Origin: Streptomyces filipinensis
Lineage (GTDB): Bacteria > Actinomycetota > Actinomycetes > Streptomycetales > Streptomycetaceae
NCBI RefSeq assembly: GCF_014649495.1
Contig: NZ_BMTD01000012.1
Location: 1-64,000 of the forward strand
Direction of reading: 5' to 3'
DNA length: 64,000 nt
Part shown: in pieces, positions 19,750-28,283 of the stretch
Numbering within the stretch: position 1 is the first letter of the stretch
Layout: every line of letters starts with the position of its first letter
The notes under the pieces: model-generated
What the model saw: the letters and a program-made list of their open reading frames with translations, nothing else
What the model was told of the DNA's origin: nothing
Databases searched by the model: none
Position numbers and translations under genes: made by a program

Positions 19750-20640
19750 GTGACCAGGCACCGTGTCGCGGTGATCGCCGCGCTTGTCCTGGCGGCGGCC
19801 GGCCTCGGTACCGCGCAGGGAGCGACACCCCAGGGACCGGACTCCTGTGTGGAGGGGTATGTGTGGCGTCTGGCGACGCCCGAGGACCACGTCTGTGTCG
19901 ACCCGGCGGTCCACGACCAGGTGGTCGAGGACAACAGCCACGCCGATGAGCGGCGCAGTCCCAACGGCGGTCCCTACGGACCCGCGACCTGTCTGCAGGG
20001 CTGGGTCTGGCGCGAGGGCACCCCGGACGACCTCACGTGCGTCGATCCGGAGGTCCGCTCGCAGGCCTGGCAGGACAACAGTGAGGCCCCCGACCGCTGG
20101 ACCGCCACCGCGCGGTCGGACGGCGGCAACGCCCACCCCTTCCTCTACCCCGACACGACGTACACGATCGCCGGGCGGCCGGCTGCCGCGAGCCCGACAC
20201 CGAACGCGGACGCGACCGGGGGCGGGCTGGTGATCGACGCGCAGGGCGCGCCGGTCGAGGACGCGACGGGCACCAAGGTCGCCCGCGCCAGCGACACGGA
20301 CTCCCAGCGGTTCCAGTTCGTGCGGCGCGGAGACCTGAAGGCGCACGAGAACGCCTTCCAGATCCGGGACCGGGCATCGGGCCGGTGCCTGACCGTGGCC
20401 CAGGCCGGGCAGAGCAACGGCACCCGTGTCGTCATGGGTGACTGCGACTGGTCGGAAGGCGCCGTGTGGTCCTTGTGGACGCAGAAGGACGGGTACTGGC
20501 AGCTGCGTTCGCGGCACAGCAACAAGTGCCTGACGGCGCACAATCCGCTCTTCATCGCGCCCCCTCCCGGCGCGTACCTGGAGCAGTGGACGTGTCTCGA
20601 CGGGAAGAACCAGGGGTGGCGCCTGGTGCCCGTCCAGTGA
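19750..20640 (+). CDS. Secreted ricin-type beta-trefoil lectin protein
   Basis: A 296-residue exported protein. The GTG start has a near-perfect AAGGAGGT upstream. A signal peptide covers about residues 1-28 ('VAVIAALVLAAAGLGTAQGA'). Two copies of the Streptomyces repeat follow, 'EGYVWRLATPEDHVCVDP' and 'QGWVWREGTPDDLTCVDP', each ending in a DN motif. The C-terminal half is a ricin-B-like trefoil with 'FQIRDRASGRCLTVAQAG', 'GDCDWSEGAVWSLW' and 'QLRSRHSNKCLTAHN'; the last QxW-type repeat is 'NQGWRLVPV'. Trefoil lectins bind sugars outside the cell. The 3' end overlaps the convergent FAD-enzyme gene by 89 bases. Confidence 0.88.
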   Translation: MTRHRVAVIAALVLAAAGLGTAQGATPQGPDSCVEGYVWRLATPEDHVCVDPAVHDQVVEDNSHADERRSPNGGPYGPATCLQGWVWREGTPDDLTCVDPEVRSQAWQDNSEAPDRWTATARSDGGNAHPFLYPDTTYTIAGRPAAASPTPNADATGGGLVIDAQGAPVEDATGTKVARASDTDSQRFQFVRRGDLKAHENAFQIRDRASGRCLTVAQAGQSNGTRVVMGDCDWSEGAVWSLWTQKDGYWQLRSRHSNKCLTAHNPLFIAPPPGAYLEQWTCLDGKNQGWRLVPVQ

Positions 20641-21760
20641 CGCCCGCCGGGGTGCGACGGCGTGTCCAGAAGGGGGTGTCCCATCGCTCCTCCGCGCGAT
20701 AGCAGGTGGCTCGGGCGCTGAGGAACTCGTCATGCACGGCGCCCACGAGCGCCGCGTAGCGGGCCTGGGCCCGCGGATCGCCGTCGGCCTCCTCGGTCAG
20801 TGCGGTGGCTGCCGCGATCCCCGTCGCCAGGGCGTGGGTGATGCCCCGCGCGGCGATGGGATCGGTCACGGCGGCCGCGTCCCCGGCCGCCACCCAGCCC
20901 GGACCGGCGGGGGGCAGCGTGCGCGAGGTGCCGGCGGGCAGCACCCGCAGAGCGTGCGGTGCGGTGGTGTCGTGAGCGGCCGCCCGGGCCCGCACGTGCC
21001 GGGTGGCGGCCAGTGCGGCCCACCAGCCTCGCGGTGTCCGCAGCCCCGCACCGGCCACCAGATCCGCGTCCGTCACGGCCATGACGACGTGCCGCCCGCA
21101 CGGCAGGGGCGCCGTGTACCACCAGCCGAACGGCGTGGACTCCACGAGCGACGTGCGTTCGGGGCCGTTCTGCGCGCCGTACGGGCCGTCATGTCCCGGC
21201 GCGGTGACCGGCACCTCGGCCGCCACGGCCACCAGGTGGTCGGTGTGCACCACCCGTGCGCCGAGCCGGCGGGCGAGCCGGGCCCGCGCTCCTGTGGCAT
21301 CGACGAGGTACGGGGCGGTCATCACCGTCCCGGACACGGTCGCATGCCACCGGCCGCCGTGCCGGGCCACCGACCGGACACGGCCCGCGTGCAGCCGCAC
21401 GCCCGCCGCACGGGCCGCCCGGCGCAGCGCGGCGTCGAACGGTGCGCGGTCCACGTGCCAGCCGGTTCCGTAGGGCCCGTGGAGGAAGTCGGAGGCCGTC
21501 AGGGCCGGCCCGCCCCAGGACGACTGGTTGCCGTAGCAGGGCGCATGGCATGCGGAAGGCAGCCGGTCCAGCACGCCGAGGCCCTGCAGCAGGGGCCGCG
21601 CCAGGGGTGACACGCTTTCAGGGACGCGCAGCCCCGCCGCCGGGGCGCAATGGACGAGGACGACGTCGGCGCCGCGTGACGCCAGGGTGAGGGCTGCGGC
21701 CACCCCTGCGGGGCCGCCTCCGGCGACCAGGACGTCCGGGCTGTTCCGCGGCCGGGTCAT
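20552..21760 (-). CDS. FAD-dependent oxidoreductase, LodB-like partner of the quinoprotein oxidase
   Basis: A 402-residue flavoprotein of the tryptophan-halogenase/geranylgeranyl-reductase type. The FAD-binding Rossmann motif is 'VLVAGGGPAGVAAALTLASR' near the N-terminus, and the second FAD motif is 'WVAAGDAAAVTDPIAARGI'. It is encoded 40 bases downstream of a LodA-like gene. In known LodA/LodB pairs the flavoprotein LodB is needed to form the cysteine tryptophylquinone cofactor of LodA, so that is its likely role. The final 40 residues are Arg/Pro/Ser-rich and overlap the lectin gene on the other strand, so the true functional domain probably ends near 'TCYRAEERWDTPFW'. Confidence 0.82.
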   Translation of the reverse strand: MTRPRNSPDVLVAGGGPAGVAAALTLASRGADVVLVHCAPAAGLRVPESVSPLARPLLQGLGVLDRLPSACHAPCYGNQSSWGGPALTASDFLHGPYGTGWHVDRAPFDAALRRAARAAGVRLHAGRVRSVARHGGRWHATVSGTVMTAPYLVDATGARARLARRLGARVVHTDHLVAVAAEVPVTAPGHDGPYGAQNGPERTSLVESTPFGWWYTAPLPCGRHVVMAVTDADLVAGAGLRTPRGWWAALAATRHVRARAAAHDTTAPHALRVLPAGTSRTLPPAGPGWVAAGDAAAVTDPIAARGITHALATGIAAATALTEEADGDPRAQARYAALVGAVHDEFLSARATCYRAEERWDTPFWTRRRTPAGVTGRAPGATPGSSRRDTSTAPGTRREGAR

Positions 21761-21800
21761 GGTGTGCCGCCTCCAGCGCCCGCTCGGTGCCCTGTCCGGG

Positions 21801-24800
21801 TCAATGGATGCCGCCCATGCCCTGGATGCGCAGTCGCAGCGGGCTGTCGGGTTCGGGCACGGGCTGGATCGTCGACAGGCTCACGCGCGTGTCCGGAGCC
21901 CCGGTGTCGGGGAGCGGGCAGCCGGCCTCCACCCAGTCGTGCACGATCTGCCGCACCGTCCGCGAGACCGGAAGGTCACGGGCGAGCCGGGTGGCGTCCG
22001 CCGGGGCGAAGAACTCATGGAGGAAGTCCGCGACGGGCGCCGGGGCCGTCGGCGGGCCGTCGTCGCCCGTGCCGTCCGTCATGTTCGCGGGATGCGTCAG
22101 CGCCGCGAGCAGCGCGGGGGCCGGCTGGAGGCACCACCAGGCGACCGGCCGCTCGACGAGCCGGTCCGGGTTGCCCGGCTGGGGGCCGACCAGGGCCCGG
22201 CTGTCGGAGAGGAGACCGTCCGGTCGTGTCCGTACGGCGTCGGCCAGGAGGAGGATGGCCTCCAGCGGGGAGTAGGCCCGCCGCTCGGCCGGTTCCTCGG
22301 CGAGCGAGCGGATCCACTCCCGCCACACCTCGGTCTCCTCGTCGTCGAACACCTTGTACATGGGGCCGTTCCAGCGGAAGAGGCGGAAGAGGGGGCTGCC
22401 GGCCGGATCCCCTGGGACGATCCACTCCGAGGCGGTCAGCGCCGCGAGGAGGCCCTCGGGATCGGCGAACCAGTCGTTGAGGTAGCTGCCCGCGAGCATC
22501 CTCTTCTCGTGGTTGAGGGCGGCCCGTGGAGCCTTGTCCCTGATCATGCGCAGCAGGCTCTCCTCGGGCGTGGGCGGTGACTTCAGGTGCGCGACCAGTT
22601 CCTCGCCGAGGTTGCCGGTGACCGCGAAGGCCACGTACCCGTTCCAGATGCGCTCCCACTGGCGTTGGACGGCCTCCTCCCCGCCGAGGGTGTGCAGCTG
22701 GTCGAGGTAGCGCATGACGGCTTCGCGCGCGCGGGCGCCGTGTCCGTCCGCGGCGTTGTCGATGCCGACGTGCATACGGAAGAAGCGGGAGTCGATGCCG
22801 TGGTGGTCCATCAGTTTCGCCATGGGGACGACGCCCAGCACCTCCCACTCCAGGAACAGCGTCATGCCGAGCAGTTCCGGGAAGAACGCCTCGGGATGGC
22901 AGGAGATCGCCAGCTCGAACGCCGGGACGGTGAACGCGGAGTCGAGCAGGTCGGTCCTCGCGGTGAAGGCGTAGGAGTCCACAGGCGGCAGGTGGATGCC
23001 GAGTTGCTGCAGCAGGGTCTGGTAGAGGGTGGAGTGGTTCAGTGCCGGATTGCCGTCGCCCACCTCCTCCTTCCAGATCGAGAACAGCAGGCCGCGGACG
23101 TCGTCCATGGGTTTGGCCTCCGTGAGGTGCCGCAGCCACACCCCGTCCAGGAGGTTGAAGGGCGCCATCTGTTTGACCCGTTCGAGGACCGAGTCCCGGG
23201 TGCGGAACACCTGCTCGACGTCCGGGTCGGCCGGATCGTACGCCTCGGCGTCCTGCGCCAGCCGGCTGTAGATCAGGTCCAGCCGCTCCTCCAGGCTCTC
23301 CCGCGTGTAGCGGAACGGCCGCAGCGTCTGGGGTGCGGCGGGATCGTGCTGGACGGCCACGGCCTCGGCGAGGAACGACTGGGCGAACGCCCGGGAGGCC
23401 TTGACCTGGTCGGGGAAGCGGTCGGGATGCTGCAGTGCGTAGAACCATTCGCGGTGGCTGAGGCCGACCTGGTCGGCGCGTTCCGTCTCGACCAGGACAC
23501 GGCTGCCGTCGGGTGCCTGCCGGGCCACGACGAAGCCGAGCCGGCTCCACTGTCCGACCATGTCCTGGGCCCCGGCGTGCGCGCGCATCCGTCTCCACCG
23601 GTCGTCCACCCTCTTGTCGTAGGCGGTGTCGCTCTCCCCGGCCATGCGGGCCGGCTTCGGTTTGCGGACGATCTGCTGCCCGACGCCGCGCGCCCACGGC
23701 CGGCGGTACGGGGTCGGGCCGATGCTCCGGGCGGCCTGCTCGCCCGCCGCGCGGACCAGGGAGAGGAAGAGCGCCTCGGGATAGACGTCGTCGGGCCGCT
23801 GGGCGGGCCACCAGTGGGTGTTGCACTCGTAGAAGTCGGCCTGCCACGGCAGGGCCATGTGTTTGGTCAGGTCGCCGGGCTCCAGGTCCTCCCGCAGCCG
23901 GAAGGGGCCCGCCCAGAGGTCCGGGTCCTGGGCGATGTACGTCATCTCGATACCCGGGTAGAACGGTCCCCCGCTGCATGCTTCGAGGGCGGCCCGTACC
24001 AGGGCGTGCGGCTCGTCCTGCGGGGCGGGCTCCGCCGGGTCGGGCGCCCGGCCCGTCCAGTCGGGGGTGAAGTCCCCCTCCGCCCAGAGGCGCATCCTCT
24101 CGTACTGTCCGGGCAGCAGGGACATCCATCTGCCCGGCCTGCCGTCCAGGGGTTCTCCGTCGTCGCCGGCGAGCTGGGGCATGTACACGGAGGTGGCCTC
24201 GGCGACCCCGGCACCGGGGCCGCGCAGCCGCCGGAAGACCGACCGGCGCAACTCGGCCGTCCCGGGGCCGTTCGACGCCAGCTGCCCGAGGAGCGTGGGG
24301 GCGAGGAAGTCACCGGGCTCCCCCTCGCCGTGGCCGCGCAGCGCGGCGGCGTTCACCCACTGGTAGTCGCTGACGCGGCGCAGGATCGGATGGATGTCCC
24401 GCGTGAAGGAGACGGAGTCGGGCTGCTCGTACCGCTGGGCCTCGGCGATCACGTCGTAGAGCGTGACGAGGTTCTCCGTGTGGGGGGAGAAGTCGGGCGG
24501 TGTGACCAGGACCCAGGCCGGCTGTGCCCGCAGCGGCTCGCCCCCGTTGCGCAAGGTGACGCTGGCGTGGACGGGCCCGTCGGACACGTCGTCGTACCAG
24601 AAGTCGTTGTTGGCGAAATGGACGACCGGGTTGTCCGGCCGGGTGGTCCCGGAACGGCCGAAGCCGCCCAGGACGAGCAGCCGGCCGTCGTCGTCGGTGC
24701 GCAGCTCACCCAGCGGTACCGGTCTGCCGAGGAACGTGCCGGTGTCGAATCGCCCGCCCGGACCCGACTGGCCCGGCCCGGTGACGGTGCGGGGGCCGGG

Positions 24801-25202
24801 TCTGACGGCGAGCCGGGAGCGGGCCTCGGGGTCATCGACGTCGACGGCCTGGTTGCGGCGGGCCCTCGGGTCCCGTGCTCCCCCGCCTTCCGCCCCGTCC
24901 TGGTGCCGCCCGACGAACTTGAACCAGGCGGCCTTGGTGTTGGCGAGCTCCACTGTCCAGGAGATCTCGGCGTGCTCCGCGGTCAGCTCGCCCAGCGCGG
25001 TGCCGTCCGCCGCGTAACCGTAGACACGGAAGCGTGCCGCCTGCCGCTTGACGCGGCCCTCGCCGTCCTTGAAGCCGCCGGCCGGCTGCGGGGGGACCCC
25101 CGGCACCTCCGGTCCGATGAAGAATTCCGTGGGGCTGTTCCCCACCCGGGCAATGCCGAGGGACGGATGGATCTCACACCGTACGACGTCGTCCAGATTC
25201 AC
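21801..25202 (-). CDS. LodA/GoxA-like quinoprotein (cysteine tryptophylquinone) amino-acid oxidase
   Basis: A 1133-residue protein. The GTG at 25202 is chosen because it gives the family start 'VVRCEIHPSLGIARVGNSP' with 'EFFIGPEVPG' after it, the hallmark of LodA (L-lysine epsilon-oxidase) and GoxA (glycine oxidase). The cofactor residues appear to be C409 in 'ACSGGPFYPGIE' and W453 in 'PWQADFYEC', the conserved pair that forms CTQ in the family. Members oxidise free amino acids to release ammonia and hydrogen peroxide and are often antibacterial through that peroxide. This protein is longer than classical LodA (about 720 residues), with a large C-terminal extension from roughly residue 600. 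The substrate cannot be read from sequence. Confidence 0.85.
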   Translation of the reverse strand: MNLDDVVRCEIHPSLGIARVGNSPTEFFIGPEVPGVPPQPAGGFKDGEGRVKRQAARFRVYGYAADGTALGELTAEHAEISWTVELANTKAAWFKFVGRHQDGAEGGGARDPRARRNQAVDVDDPEARSRLAVRPGPRTVTGPGQSGPGGRFDTGTFLGRPVPLGELRTDDDGRLLVLGGFGRSGTTRPDNPVVHFANNDFWYDDVSDGPVHASVTLRNGGEPLRAQPAWVLVTPPDFSPHTENLVTLYDVIAEAQRYEQPDSVSFTRDIHPILRRVSDYQWVNAAALRGHGEGEPGDFLAPTLLGQLASNGPGTAELRRSVFRRLRGPGAGVAEATSVYMPQLAGDDGEPLDGRPGRWMSLLPGQYERMRLWAEGDFTPDWTGRAPDPAEPAPQDEPHALVRAALEACSGGPFYPGIEMTYIAQDPDLWAGPFRLREDLEPGDLTKHMALPWQADFYECNTHWWPAQRPDDVYPEALFLSLVRAAGEQAARSIGPTPYRRPWARGVGQQIVRKPKPARMAGESDTAYDKRVDDRWRRMRAHAGAQDMVGQWSRLGFVVARQAPDGSRVLVETERADQVGLSHREWFYALQHPDRFPDQVKASRAFAQSFLAEAVAVQHDPAAPQTLRPFRYTRESLEERLDLIYSRLAQDAEAYDPADPDVEQVFRTRDSVLERVKQMAPFNLLDGVWLRHLTEAKPMDDVRGLLFSIWKEEVGDGNPALNHSTLYQTLLQQLGIHLPPVDSYAFTARTDLLDSAFTVPAFELAISCHPEAFFPELLGMTLFLEWEVLGVVPMAKLMDHHGIDSRFFRMHVGIDNAADGHGARAREAVMRYLDQLHTLGGEEAVQRQWERIWNGYVAFAVTGNLGEELVAHLKSPPTPEESLLRMIRDKAPRAALNHEKRMLAGSYLNDWFADPEGLLAALTASEWIVPGDPAGSPLFRLFRWNGPMYKVFDDEETEVWREWIRSLAEEPAERRAYSPLEAILLLADAVRTRPDGLLSDSRALVGPQPGNPDRLVERPVAWWCLQPAPALLAALTHPANMTDGTGDDGPPTAPAPVADFLHEFFAPADATRLARDLPVSRTVRQIVHDWVEAGCPLPDTGAPDTRVSLSTIQPVPEPDSPLRLRIQGMGGIH

Positions 25203-25372
25203 AGGCAGCAGTTCACCGGACTCCTGCGGCCGAAACGAAGAGCGGCCTGGCCGGGGCACGGTTTGTCACCTGTGCGGTGCAGTGGCTCGGGAGGTTGGCG
25301 GGCGCCCCGGCGACTAGAATGGCAGGCGGGATCCCGAAGCCGGACACCATCGTTGCGAAAGAAGTGGTCGTC

Positions 25373-25558
25373 GTGGCCGATTCCAAGGACGAGGCAGCCC
25401 TGCGCGCCGAACAGTCCGCGAAGGACACGCAGAAGCAGCGCAAGCAGGACACCGCGAGCAAGCAGAAGGAGAGTCAGGCGCCCGAGCAGGCTCCTGTAGA
25501 GCCCGTCGCGCCGGCGGAACCGCCCGCTCCCGAGCCGAGGAGGTACGGCCGGGGCTGA
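25373..25558 (+). CDS. Small charged, probably disordered protein
   Basis: A 61-residue product from the GTG at 25373; GAAAGAAG lies about eight bases upstream. The sequence is rich in Lys, Gln, Glu, Asp and Ala ('DEAALRAEQSAKDTQKQRKQ') and then Pro/Ala/Glu ('PVEPVAPAEPPAPEPRRYGR'). It looks intrinsically disordered. It runs divergently from the LodA-like gene, with 170 bases between the two starts. I cannot assign a function. Coding status rests on the ribosome site and the compositional contrast with the flanks. Confidence 0.5.
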   Translation: MADSKDEAALRAEQSAKDTQKQRKQDTASKQKESQAPEQAPVEPVAPAEPPAPEPRRYGRG

Positions 25559-25765
25559 TGCCTCCGGCACCAGGACGCGATTGCGCACCAGGACGCGGTC
25601 CAACCCGGGCGCCGAATCCCGTGAGGTACGGCGGCCGGGTCCGCGCGTGACGGAGCCGGGCGCCTGACGGCCGGAAGGGCCGCGGGTGTCCCGAAGGCTC
25701 GTCAAGGGCGGCTGGAAGCCAAGGTGACCGGACGGCGCCGGCTCCGGACGTGGCGATGCCCGTGC
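25559..25765. other. Convergent intergenic segment with a short direct repeat
   Basis: No gene is evident. A 13-base direct repeat (GCACCAGGACGCG) occurs twice between 25567 and 25601. The segment lies between the ends of the small charged protein gene and the SARP gene and may contain terminators, though I see no clear stem followed by a T run. Confidence 0.35.
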
Positions 25766-26521
25766 TCACGGTCCCTTCGTGTCCAGGTACATGAAGTCGA
25801 CGCGCCCGCGGCGTGGCGGCACCCGCTCGGCGAGCAGGCGGGTGAACCGGGGCGAGGGCTCGACGCCCAGTTCGTCGTTCAACAAGCTGCGGAACGCCGC
25901 GTAGTGACGCAGCGCTTCGCACACGTTGCCCTCCGCGAGATGCGCGGCCACGACGGCCCGGTGCGCGCTCTCGCGCAGCGGCTCGGCGCGGATGCCTGCC
26001 CATGCCGCCTCCATCGCCAGGGCGGTTCTGCCCTGCTCGATCAGGGTTTGCGCCAGCGAGTCGAGCGCGTGCAACCGCAGTTGCCGCAGGCGCTCGCGTT
26101 CCAGCAGCACCCAGTCCTCGTCCCAGCCCGGCAGGAGGTCCTCTCCGACGAGGAGTCCGAGCGGGGGATGGCAGCACGGCGGTGGGCCACAGCCCGCGAC
26201 GACGCTGAGGGCCGTGCGGGTGAGGGCGTAGACGTCCACGTGCAGGGCCGGGGTGACCAGCAGGACGTCTCCGCAGCAGCGGACGAGCGGGGTGTCACCC
26301 CGCGGGAGCTTCCACAAAGTGGTGCGCAGGCTGCCCCTGGCGTGCTCCTCGGTGACCTCGGGCCACAGCGTGCCGGCGAGGACCGTGCGGGGCGCCCTCT
26401 CGCGCAGGCTCAGGAAGGCCAGGAGCCGCTGGCCGTTGCGGCACAGCTCGACGCTCTCGGTTCCGAACTCCAGCCGGAACTGGCCGAGCAACCGCAACCG
26501 GGCGGAGGGAGACACGTTCAT
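25766..26521 (-). CDS. SARP/BTAD-type transcriptional activator
   Basis: A 251-residue regulator with the layout of short SARPs: an OmpR-like winged helix-turn-helix N-terminus ('RLRLLGQFRLEFGTESVEL', 'RTVLAGTLWPEVTEEHARG') and a bacterial transcriptional activator domain ('LRLHALDSLAQTLIEQGR', 'EPLRESAHRAVVAAHLAEGN', 'LNDELGVEPSPRF'). The ATG at 26521 is preferred, though the GTG at 26536 is possible. SARPs bind direct heptamer repeats spaced 11 bases next to a -10 box. Exactly such a set is found in the adjacent intergenic region in front of the peptidoglycan hydrolase gene, so this gene may activate that operon. Confidence 0.85.
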   Translation of the reverse strand: MNVSPSARLRLLGQFRLEFGTESVELCRNGQRLLAFLSLRERAPRTVLAGTLWPEVTEEHARGSLRTTLWKLPRGDTPLVRCCGDVLLVTPALHVDVYALTRTALSVVAGCGPPPCCHPPLGLLVGEDLLPGWDEDWVLLERERLRQLRLHALDSLAQTLIEQGRTALAMEAAWAGIRAEPLRESAHRAVVAAHLAEGNVCEALRHYAAFRSLLNDELGVEPSPRFTRLLAERVPPRRGRVDFMYLDTKGP

Positions 26522-26888
26522 GATCGCCTCGCTCACCGTGGTCTCGCGTGAGCGCGCCTCTCGAAAGCCGTACCGTCTCGCCGGCGTTGTTCCACAGCTC
26601 GCTGGGACCCGTCGATCCGGCTCCGGGGTCCACCACCTCGGAGGAGGCCTGTCTCCACCAGTTTCAGCCCCTCCTTCCCGCTCTGCAACCCACCGCACGA
26701 CCACGCCGCGCAGCGAGATACCGCTGGTCACCAGGGTGCCCTGCGCCAAGCGGCGCGCACCGCGGCAGCGGCCGCGATGACGGCGGGGTGACGCCGGGCT
26801 GACGGCGGTTCCCTAGCTTCGGTCACGGCGGACGCGCGGATCCGCCTCACCGTGACCGACTGGAACTGACGAGAGGAAGCGAAACATC
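26522..26888. other. Divergent intergenic region between the SARP gene and the hydrolase operon
   Basis: A 367-base region with no gene that I can support. It must contain the SARP promoter on the minus strand and the promoter of the peptidoglycan-binding protein operon on the plus strand; the latter is marked by the repeats described separately. Confidence 0.5.
26778..26806 (+). promoter_or_regulatory. Probable SARP operator: three heptamer direct repeats
   Basis: TGACGGC, TGACGCC and TGACGGC start at 26778, 26789 and 26800, giving an exact 11-base period (one helical turn). The last repeat ends seven bases before TAGCTT at 26814-26819, a plausible -10 box. This is the textbook SARP binding architecture, and a SARP gene lies 257 bases away. 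The downstream target is the gene at 26889. Confidence 0.65.
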
Positions 26889-27605
26889 ATGGTCTCTCTG
26901 GCCAACGTCCGGTTCGGCGAGGAGAACGAGGACGTACGCACCGTACAGAAGGCCCTGATCGCCCGAGGCCACACGATCCCCGACGGCGCCACCGGATACT
27001 TCGGCGAACAGACCAAGGCCGCCTACCAGGCCGAGCAACGCGCCCAGGGCTTCACGGGAGCCGACGCCGACGGCATACCCGGCTGCGCCTCCCTGACCGC
27101 CCTCGGCAAGAGCATCGGCTTCCCCGTGGACTGCGCCGGAGTGCCGGCCGGCGGCGGGGGACGGCTGGCTCTCTCCCAGGTCACCTACCACGACCCCGGC
27201 GACGACTCCGGAGAGGCGGCCATGCAGCGCTATGCGCGCAAGGCGTGCGAACTGACCGGCATGGACCCCCGGTTCGGGGTTCCGGCGCTCACCACCATCG
27301 CCCAGCGCGAGTCCGCGTACAACGCGCCCGGGCAGCGGGTCAACACCTGGGACGTCAACGCACACGGCAGCAAGGCAGCCGACGGCCACGCGCTGAACTG
27401 CTCCCGCGGGGCCACCCAGTGCATCCCGACCACGTTCGCCGCCTACCACCAGGCGGGCACGGCCACCACGCCCTACGACGTGGTCGCGTGCATGTGCGCC
27501 ACGATCAACTACGTCCGCGACCGCTACCACGTGAACCAGTCCGGCTCCAACTTCACCGCCCGGGTCCAGCAGGCCGATCCGAACCGCCCGCCCAAGGGAT
27601 ACTAG
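26889..27605 (+). CDS. Peptidoglycan-binding protein with lytic-transglycosylase-like domain
   Basis: A 238-residue protein with GAGAGGAAGC upstream of the ATG. Residues 5-75 form a peptidoglycan-binding domain ('RFGEENEDVRTVQKALIARG', 'GYFGEQTKAAYQAEQ', 'DADGIPGCASLTALG'). The C-terminal part, about 105-238, is SLT-like: 'FGVPALTTIAQRESAYN' supplies a candidate catalytic Glu in 'QRES', followed by 'GATQCIPTTFAAYH' and 'CATINYVRDRYHV'. It should cleave or bind cell-wall glycan. There is no signal peptide, which is odd for a wall enzyme. Nine bases separate it from a second gene with a nearly identical N-terminal domain. Confidence 0.85.
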   Translation: MVSLANVRFGEENEDVRTVQKALIARGHTIPDGATGYFGEQTKAAYQAEQRAQGFTGADADGIPGCASLTALGKSIGFPVDCAGVPAGGGGRLALSQVTYHDPGDDSGEAAMQRYARKACELTGMDPRFGVPALTTIAQRESAYNAPGQRVNTWDVNAHGSKAADGHALNCSRGATQCIPTTFAAYHQAGTATTPYDVVACMCATINYVRDRYHVNQSGSNFTARVQQADPNRPPKGY

Positions 27606-27614
27606 GAGCCCGTC

Positions 27615-28283
27615 ATGGTGGCCCTGTCCAACGTCCAGTTCGGCAAGCAGAACGAGGACGTGCGCACCGTGCAGAAGGCCCTGATCGCCCGCGGCCGCAC
27701 CATCCCCGAGGGGGCGACCGGGTACTTCGGCGAACAGACCAGGGCGGCCTACCGGGCCGAACAGCTCGCCCAGGGCTTCACGGGAGCCGACGCCGACGGC
27801 ATACCCGGCTGCGCCTCCCTGACGGCCCTCGGTCACCACTCCGGCTTCAGCGTGGACTGCCAGGGCGCGTCCGCCGGCGCGGGGCGGATACCGTCGCCCG
27901 TGCCGGGACACAAGGTCACCTTCGAGTTCTACGAGCGCGGCCCCTACGCCTGGAAACCGGACGGTGTCGGCCGGCACACCGGGCAGGACTTCGCCGCCCA
28001 GAGCGGCACCCCCGTGGTCGCCGTACGCAACGGCAGCATCGCCTGGTCCAACGGCGAGGGCGGGGCGTACGGTCAGTGGATCGGTCTGGCGGCGGACAAC
28101 GGTCACGTGTACACCTACTGCCACCTCTCGCAGCGGCAGGTGACGGCCGGCCAGAAGGTCAGCGCCGGGCAGCAGCTCGGCCGGGTCGGCACCACGGGCA
28201 ACTCCACGGGACCGCATCTGCACTTCGAGATGTCCAAGGGGCCCACGTGGGCCTACGGCAGTGTGGCGAAGCCCCTCTACTGA
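27615..28283 (+). CDS. Peptidoglycan-binding M23 (LytM-like) metallopeptidase
   Basis: A 222-residue protein. The N-terminal 75 residues nearly duplicate those of the gene before it ('VQFGKQNEDVRTVQKALIAR', 'DADGIPGCASLTALG'), showing recent tandem duplication of the binding domain. The C-terminal part is an M23 endopeptidase: the zinc ligands are the His and Asp of 'GRHTGQDFAAQ' and the final His of 'TGPHLHFEM'. It should cut peptide cross-bridges in peptidoglycan. No signal peptide was seen. The last seven bases overlap the convergent sterol-desaturase gene. Confidence 0.9.
   Translation: MVALSNVQFGKQNEDVRTVQKALIARGRTIPEGATGYFGEQTRAAYRAEQLAQGFTGADADGIPGCASLTALGHHSGFSVDCQGASAGAGRIPSPVPGHKVTFEFYERGPYAWKPDGVGRHTGQDFAAQSGTPVVAVRNGSIAWSNGEGGAYGQWIGLAADNGHVYTYCHLSQRQVTAGQKVSAGQQLGRVGTTGNSTGPHLHFEMSKGPTWAYGSVAKPLY

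Noticed and set aside
22587..25499. A 970-codon + strand frame over the LodA-like gene
   Set aside because: The opposite strand has the LodA signature and cofactor residues; this frame does not.
25567..25601. Start of a repeat array or CRISPR
   Set aside because: Only two copies of a 13-base repeat; no further units or regular spacers.
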